The position numbers were made by a program, and so were the translations under genes. A stretch of 64,000 nt of DNA from Liquidambar formosana. Taxonomy: Eukaryota; Streptophyta; Magnoliopsida; Saxifragales; Altingiaceae. Shown here in pieces: positions 24,841 to 36,984 of the stretch (positions within the stretch are counted from its first letter, which is position 1; the number at the start of each line of letters is the position of its first letter). A model generated the notes under the pieces. It was given only the letters and a program-made list of their open reading frames with translations. It had not been told where the DNA came from and ran no database searches. Location: assembly GCA_039720395.1 (NCBI GenBank), contig CM077823.1:11364107-11428106 (forward strand), given 5' to 3'.

Positions 24841-26610
24841 AAATTTTTTTTTTTTTTTTTGGTATTCATATCCAAAAAATGTCATATACTATTTACTACC
24901 CTACAAACTTGTTATTAAATTTGATCCATAAACCTATTTATACAAATTACTCAATAATTAAATTCTCAATATGAAATGAAAGAAATTAAGACAAATAAAA
25001 TAACAAAGGAAATTAAATCACTCATATTAATTATAAAACCATCATTTTCATTGCATTGGATTAGAATAACATAGTTTCAAAAGTCACCATTCCCTTTACC
25101 CAACTAGTCCTACATACAATATTTTAGATGTTAAAATGAAAAACAAATCTCAAAAGGCAACATCCTCAAAAAAATTTTACTTTTTGCCATGGTACATGAT
25201 TCAACTATACAAAAAAAAGCCATCGATCAAGTGAGAATTACAAAAAAACAAAAAAAATGGACGAATTAGAAGAGTGAGCATCCACAAAAGCTTCAATGTT
25301 AATTTGCTCCCATTTCTTTGACTCTATCAAAGCAAAATATCCCTTCCTCCCTCTCTCTCTATCTCACCCACATGCACCTGCAAAAGGCAAAATCTATTTA
25401 ATATATATAGTTCTATGTAACAGTGTGCTAATCGCAAAAAGAAAGAGCTAAAAGTGACAGGGCACAAACTGTAATTGGAGGGGCAAGCAAATAAAACCCA
25501 CATTTGAAAACAAAAAACTGCACGAAAATAGATTGCAATGGAAGAAGCATATTAACAAAAACTTGGCAGCCCCTACTTCTTGCCTACAATAAGATCTCAT
25601 TGCAATCATCAAGTATCGATTGGCATGCGTATTCACACCAGCTTCTACCACAAATGCAATACAGTTCACGTCAAATCAATAGCCGTATATGATTTGCACG
25701 AGCTCAAAGCGTAAGTCCAAAATAGTGGGGAAAAAAAAAATTGTCAAAACCAAATAGGACTACTTGAAAAAAACTGATTCCATTAATAAGGCATAAACCT
25801 GAGTCAAACTAACTCCCTTATGCCCATAACAGCAACACTAACAAAATGAAGTTTATCAGCCTACCACTAGAGGTTACGTTGATTTTTCAACTCTTCTCAT
25901 CTCTTTAGATTGTCAAATTTTCACATAGAATTAGAGTATGCTGTTCTAGTCTTGGCACATTCATTGCAAGGGAACATGGTTAGAGATCATGGTTATACAC
26001 AAAACAAAACACAAAGGCTTTTCTTCATCAAAATATTTTTGACAGATAATTTAATGTTTTGGATTTCTGCTCTGTGATTGGTCCAGTGCTTTGGATGGAA
26101 AACTCTGGATGAAAACAAAGAGAAACCAAGGACGATGATTGGCTTAGATTGTGTTAGAAGAACCTTATTGATTGATGTGGTAAGGTTACCTCTGAGATTA
26201 ATGGGACTAATTATGGCCATTTTGTTTAGAACTTTTGTGAAGAAGTAAGGAGCGACTTTAACTGGTGTAAGACTTAGAGAAAACTAACTCAATTATGTAG
26301 CAGGAAAGAAGGTGATGGGTGCTTTTGTGAAAGTAGTCACACTCACTAGCATATAGGGCACATACCCCCTCTAATGCAAAAAATTAATGGTTAGTTCCAT
26401 TCACATTTAAGGTGCACCAAAACAATAACGTGAAGAAGATATTTGCCATTTTACCAAGAAAAATAAAGGCATAGGAGTTACCAAAGTATTCTTCCTTCTA
26501 CTAGGTTAAAAATAATGGACTTCTCTCCTATGAAAGTCTATAACATAAACCATCAAATTAAAAATCAGGGGGCAAGAATCAAATTGTTAAAGGCATATAG
26601 GTATGAATAC
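24841..26610. other. CACTA interior, left part, no clear gene
   Basis: A T20 run lies near 24847. The remainder is AT-rich with no recognised exon. Further lipoxygenase exons would be expected on the minus strand below 26611, but I could not identify any. A minus-strand frame at 25669-25550 (CIAFVVEAGVNTHANRYL) has protein-like composition but I do not recognise it. Confidence 0.4.
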
Positions 26611-26750
26611 CTCTTCAACAGTCATTCCATTGAGTTCTTGCTCTATCAATTCTTCAGTGATTGCCAACTCTGGAGGGCCATAGATTGCATGGTCTAGTTT
26701 ACTAAGAATTGGAAATTCCTGTAAAATACTACACAAACTTAAGAACCCAC

Positions 26751-29464
26751 TGTCACACCCCATTTTTGCACCACCTTACTAGGGCTCATTATTTCATGCA
26801 TGTTTTTATTTTGTTTTTGAGTCTAGTCACTTGCATTAGGTTTCTAGAGTCACAAGGACAATAGGTATGAATTTTGGTTCAAATTGGAGTTGATCTTGAG
26901 AGATAATAAGAAGCTTTTGTGACTTGAGGGGCATAATTGTCTTTTAAGTCCCAAACTTTTCATTTGACCTTGGAATGATCTCCAAATTGTCAATTGGAGT
27001 TCATATGGATGCATAAGAGGTATTTCTAGTGTCAATTTGATAAATCAATGGCTTGGGATTAAAATGGCTCGATGTAGTTCAAGATTGGTTAATTGACCCT
27101 TCTTTGGGTTAGCTCTAATTGACTCTCAATTACCAACCAAATCTTTTCAAATTGACTTTCATTAGTCATCATTTTACTCCCAAAAGTGTTTTATGAAGTT
27201 CAATTTTGATATGGAAAGTGTTTGGTTTGACCCTATGTGCATGCCTATGCTTAGCAAAGGTAGAGAATAGTGGTTAACCGCCTTGTTCAAACCTAACCAT
27301 GCCCCCATGGTTAGTGGTTTTCAGCCTAAAATGTTCAAAAACATATTCCTCATCGAAACACGGTCGTTTTGGCTTTTGTTTCATCAAAATCGGAGTTAAT
27401 TTGCCCCTTGAAACACTTCTAGAAGGAAAGGGAGACAAAACAGGCAAAAAATTAGAAGTGGGCTCGGGTGACCACCCAAGCCTGGGCGGCTAGCCGCCTG
27501 GGCCCAGGTGGCTAGCCGCCCAGCCTTGGGTGGTCACCCGAGACCACTTTCCTATTTTCACTCTAACTCCTTGCTGAAGCGGACTCTTGCCTATTTTGAC
27601 GTATTTGGGCTCTTTTGGACGAGTTTCCTTCTAATTTTTGGTAACTTCTGAGTTACTTAAGCCCCAAGGGGGTCTCTAATAGCCCTTGGATTAATTTTTA
27701 GGGTTTTAATCCCAGCCATTGGTTAATCCTAATTGAACTCTATAAATACCCCCCTATGCTTCAGCACAAGGGGAGCCACTTTATGCATTTATACTTGAGT
27801 GTTTGAGAGAGAATAAGAGAGAGAGACTTGGAGGAGAGCTAGAGGACCTGTTGTAGCCTTGAAGAACATTGATTGAAGTCATCCATAAGAGCAAGAGGGA
27901 GTTCATACAGCAGCAAGGAAGGCTCTCCCTAAGGTATTCTACTTTTCTGTTCAAGCTTAAACTAAGGTATCATGTAGGATAGCTCTATTGCATGCCATGC
28001 TTGTAATTTTTACCATGAATTGAAGTTTCTAGTAGTTAATACATGTGATATTGATGATGTTCATGATGGGTTTTGCATGCTTTAGAGTTAGTTCATAGGT
28101 TCCAATGCATGGATATGATTCTTGTGTTTCTGTTGTCCTTGTGCTAGGATTAGTGTCATTGCATGTTAGAGTTAGGATTTTCATCGTGTAATATTGCTTT
28201 AGTTAGTTAATATGCATGATTTAATTTCTGTTTAGTTTGGTTTTAGCATGATTAAAGTATGTTTTGTATGTCTTTAAGCATATTTGTGAGTTTAGGGTTT
28301 TAGAGTCATTGTTTTATGTTAGTTTTCATATAGCATGATAAAGTAGACTTTTTTATTGGTTTTTCTTCGTGTTTGCTGTATATGTCTTGCATATAGAGTA
28401 AATATGATGATTTTGCATGCATGTTAGTATATTCTAGGGTTTTTATGCATAATATGGTTCTAGGAATATGTTAGGACTTATTATTGTTCGCTGTTTTTGC
28501 TGTTAGCATGCTTAGTGGATGATTTTAGGCCTTAATACTATTCTGTCCAGATTTGCATGTTAGAGTTTTTGCATGGTTTTGAGCACTTGTAAGGGTGCAA
28601 ATAGGTGTGGTATTAGTTCTATGGCAAATAGGGCTGCTCATATCTGAAATGGCTAATGCTTGGAGTAATTGCGCTCAGGTAAGTGGGTGTGAAGGTGCCC
28701 CAATTCACCTCTCTTCCTTATCCTTTCTCTTCTTCCTATCTAGGGTTAATTTTTAATATGATCCTATGGTTTAATTAGAGGTTTCCTTCACCAACAAAAT
28801 TCTGGTTTTTATTAAAGTTTCCATTTTGTGGAGTTCTTTCTAAAATCAAACTTTCTATCAATTCTCTTTTGATCAAATAAGGAAACCTAGGGTTTTAACC
28901 ATAGGTTTGTATTAGGTCTTAACCTTAGTTCCAATCGAACTACGTGGACTTTGATCCATGTATTTCATTGCATGGTACGTAGGCGCTCTTCGTGAGGCTC
29001 AAGTCCGTTCTAGGATCCAAGCATCCTAGGCTTCTTTTTGTTTTGTTTTCTCTTTCTTTATTTTCTGTTTTTATTTGCTTATTATGCATTGATGGATGAA
29101 TGAAATATATGATATGCATGCAATTCTTGTGATGATATACTTGCTGATTTTTGTATGGAAAGACTTTAATTTAGCCCAAATGAACTGAGAGACCGAAAGG
29201 GTGACACGGGTGCCTATAGGCTTTGCCTAGAACCTTCCCATGTCATAACTTAGCCTCCGAATCCCCGATTTCTTTGGTTCCCAAAAGATTGGTTTTTGCC
29301 TTTCCTTTTTAAACATGGAGTCATTCAAATTGTTTTCCTAAAACAAAATGGTTTTTAGGGTTTTCCTTGTTTCCTTTAAAAAATAAGGTGGCGACTCCTT
29401 TCCTTTTCTTTTTTCAAACCTATTTTCTTTCCAACCCTTGTGGGCCCGATTTCCGGGGTTCACA
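26751..29464 (+). mobile_element. Solo LTR, family A copy 1, within the CACTA element
   Basis: The 2714-bp segment begins TGTCACACCCCATTTTTGC and ends TTTCCGGGGTTCACA, flanked by perfect CCCAC duplications (26746-26750 and 29465-29469). No internal retrotransposon sequence lies next to it, so it is a solo LTR left by recombination between two LTRs. It interrupts the captured lipoxygenase between its third and fourth exons. It carries the GC-rich palindrome at 27464-27541, the TACGTGGACTTTGATC box at 28941 and a GGTGGCGACTCC motif at 29387. A TATAAATA at about 27741 could be its promoter. Confidence 0.9.
27464..27541. repeat. 78-bp LTR palindrome, copy 1
   Basis: The left arm TCGGGTGACCACCCAAGCCT continues GGGCGGCTAGCCGCCTGGG. 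The right arm is its reverse complement with about two mismatches over 38 bp. GC content is far above that of the surrounding LTR. Confidence 0.9.
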
Positions 29465-30520
29465 CCCACCCCAATAGACAATTGAAAAAACATAGTTAAC
29501 AGACAGCAGCCATTTGAACGCTACCTTCAAAATCTCAATGTTTACTGGGTTGACCCCAGCTAAAGCCTGGCGTGAAAACTCATTATCCCGCAACCATGCA
29601 AATCTATCTCCTGGAAGCAGAATTCACATAAGATGCAAAAAAAGAAGTGTAGTAACGGAACCAATAGCTCAATTTTCTTTAATAGGAATGAATAGAATGC
29701 AAGTCAAAACTTGGCCCAGCCTTTTACGTTACCACTACTATAAGAGTCTCATTCCAACTTGACCCACAAAATTAAAATGATAAAGAAAGTTTAGAGGGCG
29801 AAAAAGGGTACATACTCTTAATAATAGCTGGGATTTCATACTTCAACAACTTTTCGCCAACACTAAGAACCTGTTTCATAATCTTGGACAGGAACATATT
29901 CTCAGCTTCATCGTTGTGCTCTTCATCTTTCAGTAGAACACCATCATTATATAGCTTATCGATATTAGAAAAGCACTTGAAGGAGATGTCGGGACTGGAC
30001 AATGTAGCAGCTATCGATGGTATCAAATTGTATAATAGAGCTTTCATTCTTCCAGCAGAAAAAGTGTCCTGCTAATCTCCTCAAAAGTTTCATCCCAGGG
30101 AATATAGACTGGATGGGGCTTTTCAATTCTACTCTCAAAACACGGATCAGTTCAAATTCCAGTAAATGCAACAGGTAAGTGATTAAAGTGTAAAACTACA
30201 AAGAGACAAATGGAAACCAAACAGAGGATTACTCCGTAATATAGTAAGAAAAGAAATACCACATTTAGTTGGAGGTCGACCAGTCCGACAACGTCTAGGA
30301 TAAGGCCTCTCCTCACTAGCCAGGACTAGCCTAGTCACTAGCCAGGACCAGCCTAGCAAGATCGCTGTCCTTATCAAGATTACCCAAATCATTATAGGGA
30401 GCATAATCATAAATTCTATCATATGGCTTTCTCTCGCCTTTTCCATTACCCCGAATGCTCAATAAGTCTTCCCATCGAAGATCTTTAAGACCAGGTGGTG
30501 TTTGCGACAGCAAGTATGCC

Positions 30521-31464
30521 TATTCACAACAATGATGGCAGTGCTTATACAAAACAATCTCTGTAAAAAAAATTTAATTTAGAATTGCAAGATACAATCA
30601 TGAAGTTCTCATGCTCTTCCCAAAGAGAAGTTTCAATACTTTAGTAAGATGTTGGGTGTTCAACAAGGCATCAAGGGGGAGTGTTGAAGTTAATCCTTTG
30701 TTTTGTTTTGTGTGTATTTTAAAACTTCTGTAATTTTTTCTTGTGTAAAAGTGTATGGTGGATGTTGTAGCCAGGTGTGAGGGTCTAATGTATTATGTAG
30801 GAGTATATACATGTAAGAAGAATCTATACAAAGAAATAATGCAGATTTCTGGCCCAAAAATTAAACTCTGCTTTGTTATTGTTACCAGTGTGCTGCCCTC
30901 TTGAGAAATCAGGTTTTTGCACCCCAAAAAAAAAAAAAAAAAAAAAAAAATCTATATATATATATATATCTTGAAACATGAAGAAAAAAAAAAGCTTTTA
31001 CAAACACACAGGTATACACATATATATTAAAGTGTTTTCCAGCAGAATTTGTGCACATGTTCAGATATGTAGAGGAACTACTGATGGCGGGTATTGAGTG
31101 GGGTTCAGATGCTAGATTTCAGAAGGGCAGAGCATACATAGAGGATCTAATAAAATTAAAGAATTTGGCAATTCTTGAAGTAATGTTTTATGACTCAGGT
31201 CTTGGATAGGTATACAAGATCCAAACACTGGGACCAGCTACAGGGTTTCGATATTTCTATAGGGATGGACAGTGAGGTTTCAAAAGAATTGGGGAGGAAG
31301 GGCATGACGGTTTCAAAAGAATTGGGGAGGAAGGGCATGACAGTTTTGGGAGAGCATCTTCTTGTGAGAGGGAGCCCTGTTTTGCTGCCATCCAACACTT
31401 CTTACTTGGGGAGGAAGGGCATGACGGTTTTGGACTTGCACCAACATTCAGTCTGTTGTTCTTG

Positions 31465-31527
<63 letters not shown>

Positions 31528-32570
31528 GATATATATAAGAGTATCTCTTTTTGCTACATGAGATAATGATGGAGACCAAGAAAGGACCAGTCACCATTAG
31601 GGGAGAAAACTAAACCAGCCAACTCAAGATTGGCATGATCTCAATTAAGTCGTGCTCAAGCGGTGGTTTTCAAGCTCAACTCACAAAGACTGGAATAATC
31701 AAAACGCAGCAAAGCAAAAACGCAAAAACAGGAGCTATAAATGACGAGAGATAAACCAAAACGCAATCTTGGATCAGAGGAGCAGCAAAGCAAAAACGCA
31801 GCAAAGCAAAAAACAGCAGAGGAAAAACAGGGGCTATAAGTGACGAGAGATAAACCAAAACGCAGCTGAAGAAACACCAGGAGAATTGACGCCAAGGAAA
31901 TCTCACAGCCAAGCCCCAAATTAAAACCAGAAAGCAACTGAAAACCCAACTTTATGCCTTTATATAATTAAAACCACATGTATCATATCCTTAGAAAATC
32001 CCGAAATTAAAACCCCCAAAAACCCCTGCAAATCTAAAATACCCTTTATAATTCCAGCTGAAACATTGTCTCAAACCAATGAAAAAAATAAAACCCAACC
32101 CAAACACCCAAGAACATTATCGAATAATATATGGTGTACAATGAATCACACCAAACCCCAACCTGAAACATTGTCTGAAATCGGCATGCAGATTTGCTTC
32201 CGATCTATGTCAGCATGTAGATACACATGTAACTGTACATTGAGAAGCAAATCTGCAGATTCGAATAGATCTAGACAAATCGAGAGAGAGGGAGAGAGAT
32301 ATACCTTTGACGAACTCCGGTGAGGCCAGCAGCAGCTTCTAGCTAAGTGGATCACAACATTGTCGGCACGAGTGAGGCAGATGGAGATGATGACGGCAAC
32401 GATAAGGGCGACGGCAACAGTGAGGGTGGCCTGGGCGACGGCAAGGATGAGGAGGGCCTGGCTTGGGCGACGACGACGGTGACGGTGAGGGTGGCCTGGC
32501 CTGCGCGATGGCAACGGTGAGGGTTTTGGTGCTGATGCGTGACAGTGTGAGGCTTTATGAGAAAATGAGG

Positions 32571-32624
<54 letters not shown>

Positions 32625-32689
32625 AAAAAGGTAGGTTGTGTTATAAGAGGATCGAGGAGTTAGAGAAAAATTGACACGGGAGGAAAGTG
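30521..32689. other. CACTA interior, right part: microsatellites and one coding-like scrap
   Basis: Contains A24 followed by TA repeats (30925-30970), an AC then AT microsatellite (31471-31528), a GA run (32575-32618) and a 36-bp direct repeat around GGGGAGGAAGGGCATGAC (31288-31420, three copies). The plus-strand frame 31032-31210 reads PAEFVHMFRYVEELLMAGIE, WGSDARFQKGRAYIEDLI, then a stop. It looks like part of a real protein, but I cannot assign it. The repetitive GACGGCAACG tract near 32390-32520 makes long but low-complexity open frames. Confidence 0.45.
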
Positions 32690-32900
32690 AATTTAATGAC
32701 TGTTTTTCAAAAGTAGTCATCTTTTGTGATGATGTTTTTAAAAACCAGTCATCTTTGTTGTTTTAAAGATGACTGTTTTAAGTTGGAACTTAAATACTAG
32801 TCATCTTTTTATCTTAAAGATCAAAAGATGACTGGTTTTTAAAAAACGGTCATCTTTTTAAATTCTAAAAGCGTCATCTATCAACCTTTTTCTTGTAGTG

Positions 32901-33589
32901 AGGTGAGGAATGAGGAGTGGGCTTTTAACCTTCGCTAAGGGCTTTTCGCTGCGGTCGCCGGAGGGGAGGTGTAATGGTTTTATGAGGTGTCTTTTCTAGC
33001 TCGATTAATTTCCAACCAAATGACCAAATGACAGTGAGGAGTGGTGGTTGATTGGGATGTGTGGCTCTAACAATCCTCAATTGAGAAAAGAGTTTTGGGA
33101 AGATATAAGTGGGATTTATGGATTATGCTCTTCAAATTGGTGTTTAAGGGGGATTTTCAAGTCATTATCTAACTTGTAAGTTAAATGGCTCACGAATTAT
33201 GAGGAATACGAGGGATTTGAATCTTTTTATTTGGGTTCTAATCTTGGGACCCCCTCCCCCACCCCCGCGCTTCACAATTCTTCTTTTACTTGGTCTAATC
33301 TCTAAAAGAAGGTAGTGTACAACTGACTACATACATTTCTCTTTTTTCCTGAGGACATATTTCCTAATGTTATTTAGGATACTTTCCCTATAATGACTTT
33401 TGATTATTGTCCAATTGTTTTGGAGTCCTTCCTTATCTTACTCTTTTAGGTTTAAAAATGTGGTTGACTCATCATTCTTTTAAGAGCTATTTTGAGAAGT
33501 GGTGGGGTGAATGCTCGATTCAGTTGGGAGAGTTTTAAGTCTATGAAAAAGCTTTAGGAGGTGAAGGTGAAGATTAAGGAGTGGAATAA
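32901..33589 (+). pseudogene. LINE endonuclease, C-terminal part, and linker
   Basis: Directly after the CACTA right end the LINE resumes with RNEEWAF. It then shows the core WWLIGMCGSNNPQLRKEFWE, DISGIYGLCSSNWCLRG and, after a frameshift, DFQVI-like sequence. The SDH motif of the endonuclease is degraded to a TFDYCPIVLES-like string near 33400. The linker to reverse transcriptase follows (FEKWWGECSIQLGE, KVKIKEWNKEV). The solo LTR at 33595 then cuts it. Confidence 0.7.
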
Positions 33590-34302
33590 AGAGGTGTCAC
33601 ACCCCATTTTTGCCACCTTAGCTAGGGTTTGTCATTTCATGTGTCTTTTTGTTTCCTTTTTGAGTCTAGTCTTTTGCATTGAGTTTCTAGGGTCCTGAGG
33701 ATGATGTGTATGAATTTTGGTTCGATTTGGAATTGATCTTGAGGGTTAATAAGGACTTTTGTGACTTGAGGGGCATAATCGTCTTTTAGGTCACAAACTT
33801 TCCATTTGACCTTGAAATGATCTCCAAGTTGGCAATTGGAGTTCATATGGTTGCATTTGAGGTATGTATAGGTTCAAATCGATGAATTGATGGTTCGGGA
33901 TTAGAATGGCTCAACGTGGCTCAAGAGGGTTAAGAAACCTATTTCGGGTTAGCTCGAATCGGCTTATGATTTTCACTCTATGACTACTCATTTGACCTTG
34001 ATTAGTCTTAATTTCATCCCCAAATGTGTTTAGGGAGGTTGAATTTCGAATTGGAAAGCATTTGGTGCAACCCTATGTGCATACCTAAGCTAAGCGATGG
34101 TGAGGCATAGCGGTTAACCACCTTTGTAGGACCTAGCCATGCAGCCATGGCTAAGGTTTCTTGCCCTCAAGTGACTCAAATTACATTCCACTTCGAAGCA
34201 CGGTCGTTTTGGCTTTTGTTTCGTCAAAATCGAAGTTGATTTGGGCCCTGAAACACATTTAGAAGTCGAAGGGGTCAAAAATGGGCTTGAGATGACATGG
34301 CC

Positions 34303-34380
34303 TCGGGTGACCACCCAGGCCTAGGCGGCTAGCCGCCTGGGCCTAGGTGGCTAGCCGCCCAGCCCCAGGTGGTCACCCGA
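34303..34380. repeat. 78-bp LTR palindrome, copy 2
   Basis: It starts TCGGGTGACCACCCAGGCCT and closes with AGGTGGTCACCCGA, at the same length and LTR position as 27464-27541. It contains two GGCTAGCCGCC cores. Its arm differences from copy 1 are partly compensated on the other arm. Confidence 0.9.
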
Positions 34381-34870
34381 GCCAATTTCCTTTTTTGAGT
34401 GCTGAAGCGGATCCCTTCCTATTTTCTCGGATTTATCCACCTCCATCCGCCATTTAACCCTATTTTCAGCCCTATTTGACCTACTTGAGCCCCAAGGGAA
34501 CCTCTAAGAGCCCTTGGATCAATACCTAGGGTTTTAATCCCAACTATTGAGGGTTTCCCTTTAAACCCTATAAATACCCCCATATACTTCAGCATTAGGG
34601 AGGCAATTTCTGAAGGGGAGGCATGTGTGAGACTTGGAGGCTATGACAGCCATCCCTAGGGTAGTTTAACCTAAAATTTAAGTGAGAGAGTGAGAGAGAG
34701 AGCTTGAAGGAGGGCTAGAGTTTGGCTTGAAGGCTTGAAGGAAGGAATTCCCAGCAATGCATAAGAGAAGGAGGACTCTCTACAGCAGTAACCATAGGTA
34801 TACCCTCTTTTCTCCTCTTCTCTCTTTTAAAGTTAGGGTTTTGTATAGAATAACATGATTTGATGTCAAA

Positions 34871-35590
34871 GCATATGCCTTTATCATGTTTTGCTGCTTC
34901 TATTAGCTAATATGCATGTTTAGGATGATATTCATGGGCTGTTTAGTATGCTAGAATGTTATTCCATGTGATTTACTGCATGTTTGGGATTCTAGGGTTT
35001 CCTTAGTGCTGAAATTGGTTTTCTGCATGAAATAACTCTTTTGCATATTAAAGCTTATGTTTATATCATATTTTGCTGTTTCCATTAGCTACTATGCATG
35101 TTTAGGATGATATTCATGGGCTGTTTAGTATGCTAGAATGTTATTCCACGTGATTTACTGCATGTTTGGGATTCTAGGGTTTCCTTAGTGCTGAATTTGG
35201 TTTTCTGCATGAAATAACTCTTTTGCATATTAAAGCATATGTTTTTATCATATTTTGCTGTTTCTATTAGCTAGTATGCATGTTTAGGATGATATTCATG
35301 GGCTGTTTAGTATGCTAGAATGTTATTTCATGTGATTTACTGCATGTTTGGGATTCTAGGGTTTCCTTAGTGCTGAAATTGGTTTTCTGCATGAAGTAAC
35401 TCTTTTGCATATTAAAGCTTGTGCTTTTATCATGTCTTGCTGCTTCTATTGGTTAATATGCATGATTAGGATGATGTTTATGGGCTGTTTAGTATGCTAG
35501 AGTGTTATTTCAGGTGATTTACTGCATAAGTGTGATTCTAGGGTTTTATTCAACCTTGTTTTAGGAAAGTTGCATATAGCATGATAGCTT
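34871..35590 (+). repeat. 182-bp tandem repeat array inside the solo LTR
   Basis: Four units start at 34871, 35053, 35235 and 35417, exactly 182 bp apart. Each has a GCATATG/GCTTATG start, ATGCATGTTTAGGATGATAT, GGGCTGTTTAGTATGCTAGA and TTTACTGCATGTTTGGGATT. Units one to three are very similar; the fourth is more diverged and shortened. The sister LTR at 26751 has only one loosely related stretch. Confidence 0.9.
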
Positions 35591-36858
35591 AGGGTTTTTC
35601 TTTGTTTCTTCTTCATAGTTGCTGTATATGTGCTGCATATTAGATAACTATGATGATTTTTTGCCTCTATATAGTTGATTTTAGGGTTTTTTGCATGTCA
35701 TTGCATATAAGGCTGGATTAGGGTTTAGTTAGCTTATGATTCATGTTGTTTGCATGATTTATGGTTGATTTTAAGCCTTATTTCAATTCTATCCAGATTT
35801 GTCCATTGTTCTTATTGCCATATTTTGAACATATGTTAGCCTACGCTTAAGCATGACAATTGCTTGATTGGAGACTAGCTTGGTTGGTTGGTATTTTTGG
35901 TATGTTTTGCATGCAAATTGCAGGTACTTGACAGGTACAACAGGTGCAACTACCCCACCAATGTGGGGTGGTTATTTTGGCTATTGCAAGAGGAAATCTT
36001 GCAAATAAGGTAATTACCCTATACAATAGGGTGGTTATTTTGATAGGTTGCTTTTGCTTAAAGGTAAGTAGGGTATGAGGGTGCCCCAATTCACCTTTCT
36101 TTCCTTTCCTTGAAACTTTCCCTTTCTCCCTCCTAGGGTTATTCCCTAATAGAAGGGTATGGTAATTCCTATAGTTTCCATTCATAAAAAAATGCCTTTT
36201 AAATAAAAGTTTCTATCTTTATCAAATTCCATATTTTCTAAAGATCTTTTGAGAATCATTTATCTTTGGAAACTCTTTTATCTATGAAATGAAACTTAGG
36301 GTTTACCATAGGCCTCTATTAGGTTATAACCCTATTCCCTATCGAACTACGTGGACTTTGATCCATGTATTTCCATACATGGTACGTAGGCGCTCTTCGT
36401 GAGGTTCAAGTCCGCCCTAGGATACTAAGTATCCTAGGTTTCCTATTCCCCTTTTTCTCTTTTCTATTTTCTTTGATTTATTTGATTATGTGGATGAATG
36501 AATGGATGATATGCATGCTTCCTTGTGATGATAATTGCTATTTCTTGAGTGTTTAAGACTTTAATTTAGCCCAATTAAATTAAGAGACCGTTTAGGGCGA
36601 TATGGGTGCCTATAGGCTTTGCCTAGAACCTTCCCATATCATAACTTAGCCTCCGAATCCACCATCTTTGATTTCCAAAAGACTTTTTGCCTTTCCATTT
36701 TTTAAACATGGAGTCATTCTTTTGTTTTCTTTAAAACAAAATGGTTTTAAGGTTTTCCTTGTTTCCTTTAAAAAATAAGGTGGCTACTCCCTTTTCTTTT
36801 TCAAACCTATTCTCTTTTCAACCCTTGTGGGCCACCACTTTTTGGGGTTCACAAGAGG

Positions 36859-36965
36859 TTTTTGAAGATTCAGAAATTTTGAAAGATAATTTTTTGAATC
36901 GTATAGGGATCTTAGCTTCGAAGAATTGGGTCAATTGAGACAGGACTAAGGAGGAATGTGACCTT
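36859..36965 (+). pseudogene. LINE linker fragment between solo LTR and SINE
   Basis: The frame continues from before the solo LTR: VFEDSEILKDNFLNRIGILA, then a stop and RTKEECDLKKRSEEE. This corresponds to the helical linker between endonuclease and reverse transcriptase in plant L1-type ORF2. The SINE insertion follows. Confidence 0.65.
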
Positions 36966-36984
36966 AAGAAGAGGTCTGAGGAGG

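Larger units (their letters stand above)
26611..30520 (-). pseudogene. Captured lipoxygenase gene fragment, four exons
   Basis: Minus-strand exons, in order: 30520-about 30262 ([42 protein letters not shown]); about 30135-29817 (EKPHPVYIPWDETFEEI, frameshift, then MKALLYNLIPSIAATLSS, DIDKLYNDGVLLKDEE-like, KYEIPAIIK); 29610-29525 (RFAWLRDNEFSRQALAGVNP, VNIEILK); 26718-26611 ([33 protein letters not shown]). This is the middle of a plant lipoxygenase, probably 13-LOX type, which dioxygenates linolenic acid for jasmonate-type oxylipins. The splice junctions join in frame (K-R-D-R-F across exons 2 and 3). The iron-ligand His region and the N-terminal PLAT domain are absent. A 22-bp duplication and a frameshift disable it, and a solo LTR sits in the third intron. 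Confidence 0.85.
24210..32900. mobile_element. CACTA (EnSpm-type) transposon carrying host gene fragments
   Basis: The left end, TACTACAAAAACGTTGATAG, mirrors the right end, whose reverse complement is CACTACAAGAAAAAGGTTGA. Just inside both ends are dense copies of AAGATGACTG / CAGTCATCTT (24220-24840 and 32690-32885). The element of about 8.7 kb lies within the endonuclease domain of the LINE, with its two halves resuming on each side. The interior holds lipoxygenase exons but no visible CACTA transposase, so it is non-autonomous. The first base seems mutated (C to T) and a 3-bp duplication is not clear. Confidence 0.8.
33595..36853 (+). mobile_element. Solo LTR, family A copy 2, within the LINE
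   Basis: The 3259-bp LTR starts TGTCACACCCCATTTTTGCC and ends TTTTTGGGGTTCACA, with perfect AGAGG duplications (33590-33594 and 36854-36858). Removing it and one duplication rejoins the LINE frame (KEWNKEV to FEDSEIL). It is the same family as 26751-29464 but 545 bp longer, chiefly because of a 182-bp tandem array. It carries the palindrome at 34303-34380, the TACGTGGACTTTGATC box at 36348 and GGTGGCTACTCC at 36779. Confidence 0.9.

Noticed and set aside
32146..32720. Overlapping long open frames on both strands
   Set aside because: They come from a GACGGCAACG-type repetitive tract and a GA run; low complexity.
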